From Ustilaginoidea virens (Eukaryota > Ascomycota > Sordariomycetes > Hypocreales > Clavicipitaceae), in assembly GCF_000687475.1 (NCBI RefSeq), contig NC_057316.1, positions 2,294,001-2,358,000 on the forward strand: a stretch of 64,000 bases of DNA, read 5' to 3'. The notes under the pieces were generated by a model. The model worked only from the letters and a program-made list of their open reading frames with translations, had not been told where the DNA came from and made no database searches. Made by a program: the position numbers and the translations under genes. Below, one piece after another: positions 9,817 to 21,350 of the stretch (the first letter of the stretch is position 1; the number at the start of each line of letters is the position of its first letter).

Positions 9817-10881
9817 CTTGACGCGAACAAAGACGGCAACAGTGCCTAGTTTTTTCTGCTGGAAACCGGGACACACAAAGGACGACGGAATGGAAGGTGT
9901 CTGCGCGATGAGGAAGTTTCCAGCCAAATTTGTGGTGACTTACGTACTCCGCAGAGGGGTTTAAGAACAAAGGGACCAATGATAGGCGGCGGCGACAGCG
10001 GGGCTCGCTCTCTGAGAGCGGGCCCGCCCGGTGGGGGCTATCAGCCAGCACAAAAGCTCGCGTCTTGTATGTCCCTTAGGCACCTAGGTACCTAGGTAGG
10101 TAGGTAGGTACCTAAGGTACCTACCTTCTAGGTATAGGCACCTAAGGTACGAGGTGCCTAATATAAGCACAAAGAAGCAGAGTGTGAAGCATATCAAGCT
10201 TGGGACGTGACCTACCTGTCATTGTCGGGTAAATAGACCTACAGAGAGCCGCCCTGGAAAGAAACAGAACTTACCAGGGGTCAATTTAGTTCGTCCTATA
10301 AAATCATGTTGCTGCTGGCATGACAACGTCGTTCTTGCCAGGCATCTAATGTTGCTCTCCAGTCTCCTCCGTAAGTACTCTGTACATGCTCCATACTCCG
10401 TACACCAGGCACCCTTAGCGCCCGGGTCTCTTCAATCTTGGCAGGACCGGTTGACTCGTCGCTTCACATCCCCAAACTTGCCAACCATTTGTTCCTCAAC
10501 ATCAACCGTTTCCCTTTGGCGCGTCGCCGTCGTATCGTGAGGCTGAGCCTTCCCACCCCGATTTTTGGCGGCCCACGACCACATTGGCAACACTTCCCGG
10601 AGCCTTGGTATATTCTTGGCCTCCATTAAAAAACACCTCGGCGATTGGGAGACACAAGCCCTACGATAACAATCAGAGGCTGACATCATCTCTCGTAACC
10701 TTATCGTTGCCATTCTTTTTTCCTCCCTTTCTGCGACGAGGCCTCGCCGATCCGGTCAGCTCACCTCCAACTCTTGCCGTATCCTGGAATCTGCTTTGCT
10801 GCACAGGGGGGGGGGTTTTCTTTGGACTCTTTTCGGTCGGACAGCCCTGCGTGGCCTGATGGCTGGCTGTCCGTCTCCACG
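9817..10881. promoter_or_regulatory. Divergent region between GCD7 and NEM1-like genes
   Basis: About 1.06 kb between two divergent starts. It includes a cluster of AGGTACCTAGG-type palindromes (10077-10155). No gene is supported; ORFs here are under 100 codons and unlike known families. The right end carries a pyrimidine-rich stretch typical of fungal core promoters (10700-10735). Confidence 0.5.
10077..10155. repeat. Palindromic CCTAGGTACC/AGGTAGGT repeat cluster
   Basis: Overlapping copies of CCTAGGTACCTAGG and AGGTAGGT in both orientations over about 80 bp, all built from the self-complementary cores CCTAGG and GGTACC. A second, smaller cluster is at 53219-53251 next to the CCA-adding enzyme gene. 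Confidence 0.8.
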
Positions 10882-12463
10882 ATGAATTCCATCAACATCA
10901 TTACTTCTCGCGTGTCTCCTGCCCCTAGCCCCAACGCCTCCCGATCCAACAGCATTAGCAATATCAGCGCTGGATTGGTATCCGCAGAAAGCTCCACCGA
11001 CGCTGTTGACGGCGAGAAAAGCCCAAGCTCCGAGCCTTTTCCAGATGCCGACTCGGATGACTTGCCGCACCAGGACGAGAAGCGCGACGACAGGGGCGGA
11101 GAGCATGCACCACTTTTGCATGGGAGTAAAGATAGCAACAAACGGAGTGGCTGGTGGCACGCGGCACCGCGCACCTTTGCGTCCAGCATTGTAAACTCTA
11201 TTCGATGGGTTCTAGCTACGCTGGCGTCTCCCGGAGTGTACCTGGTGGCCTGTTTCTACGATGAGCAAGGAGCGTTCGCTCCCTTGTCACAGCTTAAGAA
11301 GCTTTTCGGCGTTCGCAAGGGTGGCGGCATAGATGGCTACCGGTCACACGGGAATCACAGCAAGTCGTCCTCTGCAGCAGGCTCACCGCTCTCCGAGCAT
11401 CGCCGCATCGCCCCTCGTCCTGCCCCCTCCTCTGGATCATCGACATCAGGCCAATCGTCCGAATCGGAAAGCGAGTCGTCCAAACACTCAGCAAGTCGAC
11501 ATGGGAGATCGAGGTCGTTTAATCCAGCAGGCGACGTGGGTTCTGCGGGAAGATCAATACGAATCAAACTTCACAACGACGAATCCCTGCGCCAGCGTAA
11601 GCAGCACCGCCGCGCTCAGTCTGCCGTGGCGAGAACAAAGGCCAGCGACGAAGACCTCTCGGCACAACTGAAATCCCCGACATCCCCCATTGCGGCCTTG
11701 ACGAGGTATCCCAAGACCCCTGCGCCGCCGCGACCGTTGATACCCCGACGCCAGCCTTCGTATTTGAAACAGGATGCCTCTGTCAAGCATCAGAAGACGT
11801 TGATCTTGGACCTGGACGAAACCTTGATCCACAGCATGTCCAAGGGTGGAAGAAGTAGCGGCCACATGGTAGAAGTGCGACTAAACACGGCGTCTCTGGG
11901 AATGGGCAATGCGCCGGGAGGAGCAGCCCAACACCCCATCCTCTACTGGGTGAACAAGCGGCCATTCTGCGACGAGTTTCTGCGGCGAGTCTGCAAGTGG
12001 TTCAATCTCGTCATCTTTACGGCCTCGGTGCAAGAGTATGCCGATCCGGTGATTGACTGGTTAGAGGCGGAACGAAAATATTTCTCGGCGAGGTTCTATC
12101 GCCAGCACTGTACGTTCCGTCAAGGCGCTTACATCAAAGACCTTAGCTCGGTGGAGCCAGATTTGAGCAAAGTCATGATTTTGGACAACAGCCCACTGAG
12201 CTATTTGTTTCACGAAGGCAAGTTCCTCCTTTGCCCTTGTCCTCCCCTTGCAAAGTCTACCCTACCCGCACGCCGATCATTCCGAACGGATAGTAACCAC
12301 ATGCGCCACAGACAATGCTATCCCCATCCAAGGCTGGATCAACGATCCGACGGACAACGACCTCATGCACCTGGTTCCGTTGCTGGAGGGCCTGCAATAC
12401 GTCCACGACGTGAGAGCACTCTTGGCGCTACGAGGCGGCGAGGATGGACAGCATATGGCGTAA
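10882..12463 (+). CDS. NEM1: Nem1-like NIF/FCP-family protein phosphatase (lipin activator)
   Basis: Two exons (10882-12217 and 12312-12463), about 495 residues. The HAD-type phosphatase motif DLDETLIHS lies near residue 310; the domain continues with VNKRPFCDEFLRRV, VIFTAS-QEYADPVIDWL, ILDNSPLSYLFHE and, after the intron, NAIPIQGW-NDPTDNDL and VRALLALR. Nem1 with Spo7 dephosphorylates the phosphatidate phosphatase Pah1 at the ER/nuclear envelope. The long Ser-rich N-terminus with one hydrophobic stretch near residues 100-120 (WVLATLASPGVYLVACF) fits a membrane-anchored Nem1 better than soluble Fcp1/Psr1. The 94-bp intron starts with GC instead of GT; only this junction restores the frame. 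A longer start at 10774 is possible, but the MNSINI start looks more natural. Confidence 0.85.
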
Positions 12464-14650
12464 GGTCGGATCATTTTCTGGGAGACATCTTTGGGCATTC
12501 TAGTAGATGAGACGGAAGCTGCGGTTGAAAATTGAATAGCACTGATGAGCTCAACCGCGTCGGGTGTGCAGGGGTCGTCGAGTCGAGTGGTTCGCAAACA
12601 CACCTCTTTGCTCACCGCGTGAAGGCGAAGCGCCCGTCTTGTGCCGCATGCAACGGAAGAAGCTTCTGTCACCGCGTTGCACAGACAGTAGCATGGGGCC
12701 GAGAGCGGCGCCCTTTATGACTGAAAGAATCCGGGATGCAGCCTGTTGTGAGCATCAGATATCAGGGAGGCCACATTGGCGTAGCTGACAATGGCAAAGT
12801 GACGAGCATTTTTGAAGCAAAAAGGCTGGGCTCGGGCGGCTCGGCGGTAGGAGTGGAACTCTATGTGTAAAACACTGCGTGTGGTGTTGCTCGTGATGTT
12901 TACGCGCGAGTTTAGGAACAGACGGCCGTTGGGGCGCAAGGGGCGCGAGGGGCTGGCTGCACGATGACAACAACTGACGTCGCGTCGCGATGGGCCGTGG
13001 CGACATGGACCAACCAAGAAGACGCCGGACAGACAGTAGACAGAAGCCAGACAGACCACGCCAGACAGGTTTGTGGGATTTTTGCAGGGGCCGCAAAGGG
13101 ACAAGGCTTGGATTCACTCACCCACCACCCTTTGACCCAGGGCCATTCATTCACACATGGTCGATGTGGAGCAGCAGCTGGAGCTGGAGCTGGAGCTGGG
13201 GGTTGCCATGAGGCGACGAGCTTGAGCCGACGAGCTGCTTGAGGCGACATCATGAGCAGCAGCTAGCAGCTAGCAGCTAGCAGCACTCTTTTCCCAAACG
13301 ATGCTGCTCGCTGCATACATGTAGCACTAGCACTGTTGCAGATAGACACGCCTGTGAGTACGGAGTATGCACACCCTTGCAAGAACGAGCAGAGTACGTA
13401 GTTGCACTTGTAAGGATGATATTGATTTCTTTGAGCAGCGCTACGAAATTGCGTTTCTGGAGGAATGGGGATTCGCCAGCCGCTCGCTGCAATTTAGTTA
13501 TGTACCATGCATAACTGGACATATGGATCTTGGTGACGTGACGGCCTCGAAGAGAAGCAGAAGCGGCTGGGACGCCAGCGGGCCCAACAAGCTTGAGCAT
13601 TTCTGCATGTTGCTTAACAGGTTACGGTTACCCAGACTACAGGTGTCTGGAGTGGCAGGAATCTGCTGCTAACCTTGAAACTATGGATGCCTCGCCAAGG
13701 GCCCCCGGAATTCATTGGCTTGACGTCTCCGAGTCGTCTCCTATTACGTGTCTGCCTTGAGAACGGGCTGGTAACATGTTCTGGCTGGGGCCTTCGTGAG
13801 CTTGTACCATGTACTCTGTCCGCACTGCAGCCAGGGAACGGGTGGTCTTTCATGTACTCACTACCTGTGCTGAGGAAGTACGCTCCGCAGCTCCTTCCCT
13901 GACTGCTCTAAGAAAGGCAAAAAAGGAAAAAATGATCAAAAAAAAAAAAAAAAGAAAAAAAAAACGGGGCTGGGGGCGTGGGATAACAAGGCACAGGCAA
14001 AGGAAGGCTGCAGTTGCCCCGGGTCTGGACCTCTATCCTGATTCCCTGCAGCCCGAGCACGGCTTACCTTTCTCGCTACATTTCCGCCGAAAAAATCATT
14101 GCCAACGGCCAACATTGGCATTGCGTGGAAACGTCTTCTCCGGAGTACTTATGGATGGGCTGTACTTGCAGGACCAGGCTCCACCGCCCCACTGCGCTTC
14201 ACGTTGGCTTGCGCCAGCGCTCTCTGCACGCGCGCCCCAAAACGGACCAAAAAAGTGGTGACATCATTGCCCGCGATGAAATGGAGCCAGCCACGAGCAG
14301 GCCGTCTGTCCAATCGAGATTTGTCGCGACACAGCACATGTAGCCAGGACAAGTGAGAGGAAATGCCAGGAAATGCCAGGAAATGCCCAGGCGGAGGAGA
14401 GGAGAGGAGTGAGTTGTGGCGCCCCATCTTGTCTCGCTGGCCTTTAAAAGGGGGAGGAGGGGAAGCTTTTTTCTTTTCCCTTGCTGCACGTTTGTTCCCG
14501 TGAGAATACAACTCTGCTTTGCTGGACACTGTGAAACCTGCTCGACCACATCTCTCTGCATCACGCCACGCTTTCTTCTTCTTTTTTTTTTTTTTTCCCC
14601 TGAACGTCTAGAAGGTCTACATCTACATTTCTTCAACCCTTTTTGACAAC
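12464..14650. other. Long gene-poor region with short repeats
   Basis: About 2.2 kb with no recognisable gene on either strand. It holds GAGCTG repeats (13175-13202), CAGCTAG repeats (13257-13282), an A tract near 13939-13964, a 10-bp AGGAAATGCC repeat (14362-14393), and a CT/T-rich promoter-like tract just before 14651. It may be 3' UTR of the NEM1-like gene plus the promoter of the next gene. Confidence 0.5.
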
Positions 14651-15451
14651 ATGTCTCTGCACTGTGAGTGGCGGGATCCCCGGGTAACGCCTTGCTTGTC
14701 CTGAATTTTCCCACCTTGACCGATTGGGCTCTGCTTCGTTCGTCGTGGGCTGGTGGAGAGCAAGCAAAATGAAGGGGGCCCGGCTCGAGGTCAAGTTGCC
14801 ACATGCAGCTCCGGGATTGCTTTCTGACACAGAGGCGCGTCGCGTCGCGAATGACAGATCTTCCTCCCGTTAAACCTTCGGCCATTGCCCTGGGCACTTT
14901 CTTCAACCACGGCGTTGAGCTGGCCGTCCTTGGGCCCGTCTTTGGCCAGACGTATCAGCGTGCCAAGGCTGCCAACACCAAGGAGGAGTTTGTCAGGTCC
15001 AAGGAGGCGAGCGGTGCCGCCATCGCCTGGGGCACTTCTTTTGTCGGGTCCGCCCTGCAGAGCTACGGAGTTGGGGCCTTGATCAACGCCACGGGCACGC
15101 TGACCTACAGGGGCGCTGCTTACCTCGGGGGGTTGATCTTTGCTGCCACCGCTGCTCCCAGCGTAAGACCATTTCTGCTCCGCTTCCCTCTTCATTTCCG
15201 TCCAGAGCATCTCGTCTGTGCGACCTCGACGTGGCGATGGAACTGCAGCACGGACGAATGCTCTTGATCAGTCGTGCTCGCTGCCGTCTGTCGGATGACT
15301 GACCCGTTGTCGATAGTTCCTCGGTCAAATCTTCACGGAGAAACGCCCCATCGACACCGTTGGAGTCAGTGTCGCTGCCAAGCTTGTCGAAACCGTTGGA
15401 CTGTCGCTGTTCCTAACTTGGTGGGGAACCCGCACTAATCCCTTTGAATAG
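14651..15451 (+). CDS. Small multi-pass membrane protein, DUF1761-like
   Basis: Proposed three exons: 14651-14663, 14858-15162, 15317-15451 (introns 194 and 154 bp), about 150 residues. The product starts MSLHYLPPVKPSAIALGT and ends in WWGTRTNPFE. It has about four hydrophobic segments (GVELAVLGPVFG; AIAWGTSFVGSALQSYGVGALI; AAYLGGLIFAATAA; LVETVGLSLFLTWW), the size and layout of the DUF1761 family of small membrane proteins of unknown role. The first exon is only four codons, inferred from the GTGAGT donor; a start at 14851 (MTDLPPV) without it is the alternative. A strong CT/T tract lies just upstream of 14651. Confidence 0.65.
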
Positions 15452-16077
15452 TCGGGTTTGAGGGACGGGTGCAAAGATGACTTGTTGAGTACCAGTGCTC
15501 GCGGTCGCTGGATCTAGGTTTTCCAAGATAACCAAACGCTATGCTAGGCGGCAAGGCTGCCCCCGTTTTGTCTCGGGAGTGATCAACTTAACAGGTGCTT
15601 TGTTTTTTTTTTTTTTTTTTTTCGTGCCCCTCATCCTCAGTGTATTCTATTCAAAGCTTGAGTGAAAGAAATCGTGTGGTGCAAAAATAAACCTGGTATT
15701 GCGGAATCTGGCATGTCGAGAACCTGCAAGCAAGCACGTTGACATCTCATTTCTTAAAACGTCGTTGAAAAAAAAAAAAAAAACCTTGTATAAAGCAGAA
15801 TGTACCTGAACGCCGCCGTAACCCAATTGGCCCTACTAGCCTCCTGGCCGCTGCTTGATTCCTCTTTTCAAAGACCCAGATCGGACTCGGAACCCCCAAA
15901 ACATGCATCTTCGTCATGAATTCCAAATGGCATGATTTGACTTGGGATAATCCACCCTGTAGCTCTTGGTCAAAGCATGCAACGCTTGGCTCATGCCGGC
16001 ACCTCCAGGAACTATCAATCCACAAATCAGCGCTCTCCTCGCCTTGCACTCACTCGAACCCACCAACCGACCGCGTC
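15452..16077. other. Convergent intergenic region
   Basis: 3' flanks of the DUF1761-like gene and NHP2. T tract at 15601-15622 and A tract at 15768-15783; no gene seen. Confidence 0.45.
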
Positions 16078-16961
16078 CTATGCCGTGGACTCCCCCTTGG
16101 TCCAGAAGGCCTGCTTGGAGTACTCCTTCTGCACCAGCTTGACCAACGAGGCGTACGCATCGCCGTACGACTCCTCGCCGTCGTCCTCCTTGTCGGCATC
16201 CTTGGCAGCAGCCTTCTTCTTGATGTCCTGCTTCTCCATGATCATGACCACGCTGGTGGGGCGCTTGGTTTTGGCGGCGGCGCCCAGCTCGGCTCGCGAG
16301 TTGACAAAGATGAAGGGCACGTTGTGGTCTTCGCACAGCACGGGGATGTGCGAGATGACGTCCATCGGGGAGATGTCGCCGGCGATGACCACCACGCCGG
16401 GGAAGGACTTGTTGCCGGGGCCGCAGGCGGGCGACTTTCGGAGCGTCTTGACGACCTCCTTGACGCCGCGCTTGAGGGTGCCGTTCTTGGCAGCTGCGCG
16501 GGAGACGTTCAGTATGGCAACGCCTGCAAGCTTGTGTTCTCTGTCTTTTTTTGCTTTCCCTTTCTCCTTTTTTTTTTTTTTTCTTTTTTTTTTGGGGGGG
16601 GAGGGGGGGAGGGGGCAAGAGGGAGAAGAAGAAAATGCCCACCTTTCTTGATCGTCTTGTACACCTTCTTCAGGCCCTTCTCGTCCGCTAGGGGCAGAGC
16701 AAAAGGCACCACGGCCCTCTCCAGCGGCACAGGAGCGGCCGTCTCTGCCTCCATGTCGGAACCAGCCCCGTGGTCAGCTGGCTGGGAGGCCTGGGCAGCA
16801 ACGTCCTGCTGCAGCTTCTCGTCCAGAGCAGCGGCCAGCTTCTCCTTCTTGTCCTTCCTGTCCTTCTTGTCCTTCTTCTCCTTCTTGGGCTTGGACACCC
16901 CGGCCTCCTCGCTCCGCTTCTTCTCCTTCTTCTCCTTCTTGTCGGGTCTTTCGGCGGCCAT
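16078..16961 (-). CDS. NHP2: H/ACA snoRNP core protein NHP2 (L7Ae family)
   Basis: Two exons, 16961-16643 and 16523-16078, about 254 residues. The junction gives KKGVAILNVSRAAAK. NHP2 binds the kink-turn of H/ACA guide RNAs with Cbf5, Nop10 and Gar1, for rRNA pseudouridylation in the nucleolus. The L7Ae core is clear: LKRGVKEVVKTLRK, GVVVIAGDISPMDVISHIPVLCED, VPFIFVNSRAELG. The N-terminus is extended by about 100 residues of Lys/Glu repeats (KKEKKDKKD style), which is longer than yeast Nhp2 (156 aa) and probably a nucleolar targeting region. The 119-bp intron has an extreme composition, a C-rich then A-rich run on the coding strand. The NHP2 ATG lies 390 bp from the retrotransposon boundary. 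Confidence 0.93.
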
Positions 16962-17350
16962 GGCAACGAGTCAAAGGTGTTTCTTTTTCCCGCTTCGTTT
17001 CAGCGATTGAAAGAGAGTGGTGTTTCGCGCGGGGCGTTTTCTTTTTTTTTTTTTTTTTGCGAATGATGGAGTGTCAGTTGGCGAGGATTGCAATTTCAGG
17101 CACGATCCGGAATACCTCTGTGCTGTCGAGAAAAGAATCAGAAAGAAAAAAAAAAAAAAAAAAGTTAAAAATCGGGTTTCGCGAACCCCTGCGACGGCTC
17201 CGGATTCCTGTGAATTTTTTCGTAGCCAGTCGGAACGTTTGCAGGTTAAAGCGGAGCTTGGAGCGAAAAACTTTCGGGGGTTCGTTGGCTCCGGTTCCGA
17301 CGGACAAGTCACATGATTCACGATGCCGACTGCTCAATGGAAAGAAGGAG
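16962..17350. promoter_or_regulatory. NHP2 upstream region up to the retrotransposon insertion
   Basis: Host sequence of normal composition with T tracts (17041-17058) and an A tract (17146-17163). It should contain the NHP2 promoter. The transposon insertion site at 17351 sits at its distal end. Confidence 0.5.
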
Positions 17351-17354
17351 GGTC

Positions 17355-17458
17355 TGTTGAAGGGATAAATAGTGGGGGTTCAAGATTAGATTAGCTCGAA
17401 GAAAATCAACCCTCCTACACAACACATTTTTGGCCCTATGGTCAGTGGAAAGAATTTA
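17355..17458 (+). repeat. 5' LTR of the outer retrotransposon (104 bp)
   Basis: Begins TGTTGAAGGG and ends GAATTTA. It is the same length as the copy at 31914-32017, and 98 of 104 positions match. All six differences are C/T or G/A transitions. Immediately inside it, TAGTGATGAG would be TGGTGATGAG before a CpA-type change, consistent with a tRNA primer site; the tRNA is not identified. Confidence 0.88.
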
Positions 17459-17696
17459 TAGTGATGAGACTAGGACTTGGGACGATTTCACTCCGCTACG
17501 ACGTTATTGTATTACCATTATCCTTTCTTTTTTTTTTTCTTCTTCCTAAGGTTTTTTTTCTCGACAAACCGCATATCTATCGTACCTTAGCACTCAAGCA
17601 AAGCTGTAGTTGCCGGCGCCTTTGGTGGTATTACCTCTACTTTCCGAGACCGAATACTACGAATGACCGAATAATTATAATCATAATGCAAAAAAA

Positions 17697-18025
17697 TCCT
17701 AGCTGCGGTTAGGTCAGGTCTATAGCTGCGCGTGAAGGCCTGTAGAGTTCCTAGCTGCGGTCAGAAAAATCCTAGCTGCGGTTAGGTCAGGTCTATAGCT
17801 GCGAGTGAAGGCCTGCAAAGTTCCTGGCTGCGGTCAGAAGAATTCAGCTGCGGTTAAATTGAGTGGTTAGATCGATAGCTGCGTGTGAGGATCAATATCG
17901 AATTGAGTGGCTGCGGTCACTCCTGCGATGCCTAGCTGCAGTCAGAAGAATTCGGCTGCGGTTGAATTAAGATCCTACAATGCCTAACTGCAGTCAGAAG
18001 AATTCAGCTGCGGTTAAATTGAGAA
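17697..18025. repeat. Tandem repeat region built on AGCTGCGGT in the retrotransposon leader
   Basis: Two clear 73-bp units start at 17697 and 17770. Shorter, diverged copies around CAGCTGCGGTTAAATTGAG follow to about 18025. It lies in the leader between the 5' LTR and gag and has no open frame. It could be a structured leader or packaging region, but its role is unknown. Confidence 0.8.
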
Positions 18026-18985
18026 AATATAATACGATACGATTTTATCTTTACGAGGCTACGATACGATAAGATATACATTCGAGACGAAGGATGAAAC
18101 TACTAGCGACAAAGGCAGATACAAACCCAAATTGACTTAAAGTTAGGAGCTACTAAAATTACTAATTACAATAGAAACCTATGGTTTAAGTCACAAACTG
18201 AGGTATATTTGAATTAAGCTGGATTGAGGATGGGGTAATTTTGTTGGGGTAAGTAGCGAGATTGTGGATGACGAAGATACGCCACCTAGACAGCATAATA
18301 ATATGGGGCTTAAAGTGGGAAGGAAGGAAGAAGGTTATACTTACGATATAGGAAAAACGTAAAGGAGAACTCTTTTTTTTTTTTGGAGGAGGGAGGGATT
18401 TTTCTCTCTTTTCTCTTCTCTAGAGGGCAGTAGAGTATAATCTGTGGAATAATCGAAGAATTATTAGTTTTTAAAGAAATTGATTTATTATTTAAACCCT
18501 TTGAAGTCTAACCCTTTTTACTCTCCCTTTTCTCTCCTCTTTTCTTCCCTCTAAAACCACCTTTAATAGTAGAAACTTCTAAATATAACGATACCAAACT
18601 TTCGTTAGTTAATAATCGACTATCTAGATTTTTATCTAGATTTTTATCCTACCCTCCCTCCCATTATCTGAATATCGACTGTCTGAATATTTATATCCTA
18701 CGACCAAAATATAGATCAGGGAATTATTCTAACCCCTCCCTTACAGTTCTTAGGACTATTATTTATTGAACTGAGAGATAATTAAGAATACTAAACTCGT
18801 TTACCACTAGATCTATCTTCTTCTAATTCATCTTCTCCTGCTTATTAATATCCTTATTTAATTCCTCTAAAAACGGAACTTAATAGAGAATTAGCAAAAG
18901 AATCTAAATTAATAAAAAAATCCGAATTAATATAACAACCGGCAACCATATAGAATATAATACCTTCCCCTTTCCCTATAGCTAT
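18026..18985. other. Leader of the outer retrotransposon, non-coding
   Basis: AT-rich sequence between the tandem repeats and the first recognisable gag block. I see no readable frame of useful length. A short T tract at 18371-18384 is followed by a GA/CT-rich segment. Confidence 0.4.
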
Positions 18986-18989
18986 AGGA

Positions 18990-20960
18990 ATAGGCGTGAC
19001 TTTATTTGCCGGATATCCTAAAGATAGACCACCGTAGGATTATATCGATAATTGTTTGGCAATATCTGCTATAGCAGGCGGCCATATGACCGCTTACCAC
19101 GATATTATTGCAAAGAATATTTTTATTACCGGCCTAAAAGGAAAGGCCCTTACTTAGTATGAAAACTTAGATTATAATAAACGAAAATAGTCCGACTTAG
19201 CAACGAATTTTATTAAGAAATTCAAAGATCCGGACCCTTATATTAAGGTGATAATTTAAAGGGAAGTTTTCGATTTCCATCGAAAGAAAAGTAAAATATT
19301 AAAAGCATATATAACCCATATAGATGAGCTCTCTGCAAAGGTTAAATCTATTAATAAATAACTACTACTTACTAATATAGTTCTTAGTATACCTAATAGA
19401 GAGGTTGACTAACGCTTATATAAAAAAGTCGCTAATTGCCTTTATAGTAGAGGACTTTAGAAAGGCACTATAGCAACAACTGACTTAACGATATCAGACC
19501 TAAAAAGTGTTATTTACAGATGCTAAGTATCATCTAGTAAGAAATCACTTCCTTTAGAAGATAACAATAAACCAGCCTCGAGCTTAAACCCCCTTTGAAT
19601 AATACTAGACTAGTAGGCCAAAAGAGATAAGAAAATAATATATTAAATGGAATAGAATATAAAGATGGAAGAAAGGATATTCGACCTTATCTAACAACTA
19701 AAGGCCTTCAATATAATACAACCAACTAAAGGCATAAAACCATATAGTCAATACGGAAAATCTAAATACGATAATATACCATCGACTAGTAAATCAAGTT
19801 CGGGACCTAGCATAGGTGCTTATACTAGGAATACCGAATTTCGACCAAATGCAGATTATTATTAGTGCTTCAACTGCGGAGAATAGGGCCATATAGGCTA
19901 CCAATATTCCTTAAAGAATCGTACTAATCCAACCGAATTTAATAGACATCGACAACAGTAGATAGAAACTAATAAACAAATAAGACGTAATAAACGAAAG
20001 GAACTAAATTCAGCAAAGAACCAATAGACCCCTTTAGTTGCCAATTTGGTGCAAACAGTTAGAGACGCAATAGACATTCTACTAAGCGGCTTCGAAAAAC
20101 ATCCAGCTCCTACGGCATATACTATCGGAACTATTCTATATCGTTCTCCTCATTATATTAAGATTAATGATGAAAGCAATAAGAAAACTATAGCGGCATT
20201 AAGAGGAAAGGAAAGTCACCCGGTGATAATAAAGGGCCCGAACAAAGTAATACACAAGAATACACCAAAAGCGGCAATAAATTTTAATAGCATTAACCGA
20301 TACCGCATTAAAGAACTTTTGAACCCAAAAGATAAACCAAAAACGCAGACGCAGACCGTAGGACAGTCTATTCCAATTCATCTTCCACCAATCGTCCCAA
20401 TTAATTATAGATAGGCTCCAGCTTAGGCACAGATACTACTAGAAATTACGATAGAACAATTTCAAAAAATGCTACTATTACTGCGACCATATTTGGAACA
20501 CATTCTAGGAACCTCTAATATACCCTCTTTAAATCCATAAATTCCATCACAAACTCTAGCTACACCAATTCATCTTCTACCGATTATTCCACACTAGATA
20601 CAAGATAAGGATATAGTCATGCAAGAACCACCACATAAGGAATTACCACAACCACATCAACGATTGGAACTAGAAAAAATCCAAGCGACAGAAGAATATA
20701 ATGTCCCACCATTCGACTTGGGGCAACATTTAAAGAATACAATTATACCGATCAATATATTATAACTCCTCCAAGTCGCACTAATTATTAGATACTAGCT
20801 TTCACACCTTATATAGTGTAGACGTAAGCTTAAAAGTAATACTATAAAAGCTATTATTTCACACCTTATAATACTATTTTGTAACGATAAAGAGAATAGA
20901 AAAAGACAAATAGTAGGCAGAACGAACCATATTATTACCTTTAATAATATTGCGAAACCT
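18990..20960 (+). pseudogene. Degenerate gag of the outer retrotransposon
   Basis: One plus-strand frame gives a typical Ty3/gypsy gag core around 19110-19540 (pattern LKGKALT-YENL, then DLATNFIKKFKD), followed at 19866-19910 by a CX2CX4HX4C zinc knuckle. In the knuckle the last Cys position reads Tyr (TAT, one G-to-A step from TGT) and one internal residue is a TAG. Downstream is a proline/lysine-rich linker that includes the longest surviving open piece, 20046-20414. Gag would package the element RNA. Many in-frame TAGs make it non-functional. Confidence 0.75.
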
Positions 20961-20969
20961 GAGGGTCAA

Positions 20970-21350
20970 ATGGCGACTACTTTAGGATATATTACCGCCT
21001 ATATTGAAGGAGTGTAATACGATTCTATCCTAATAGATAGCAGATCGAGTATCAACTTAATCAACGAGGCTTTCTTAATAAGATATAAAATTCCACGATT
21101 GCAACTACAAAAACCAATAAAGGTTAAGATGGCAAACGATAATGAATATACTATTACCACTTACGTATATATACAGGTGGTGGCAGGCGGCATTCTAGCA
21201 TTAGTTCGCTTCTATATTATGCCAGCTTAAGAAGAATAGGATATTTTATTAGGAAAGGTTTAGCTATAAAGAATAAGTGCAATAGAATATTATAGAGAAG
21301 ATAAACTCATACTTAAAAGCACTAGAGGAGTCTTATAGATTCTGCCGATA
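20970..21350 (+). pseudogene. Degenerate aspartic protease of the outer retrotransposon
   Basis: Near 21018-21070 the frame reads ILIDSRSSINLINEA, which matches the retropepsin block LIDSGSS with the catalytic Gly replaced by Arg (AGA from GGA, a G-to-A step). Several stops follow. The protease would process the gag-pol polyprotein. Confidence 0.7.

Noticed and set aside
17355..17424. A 70-bp LTR ending at CTACACAACA
   Set aside because: TGTTG..CAACA looks terminal, but the two copies stay alike for another 34 bp, and only the 104-bp ends are flanked by the GGTC duplication.
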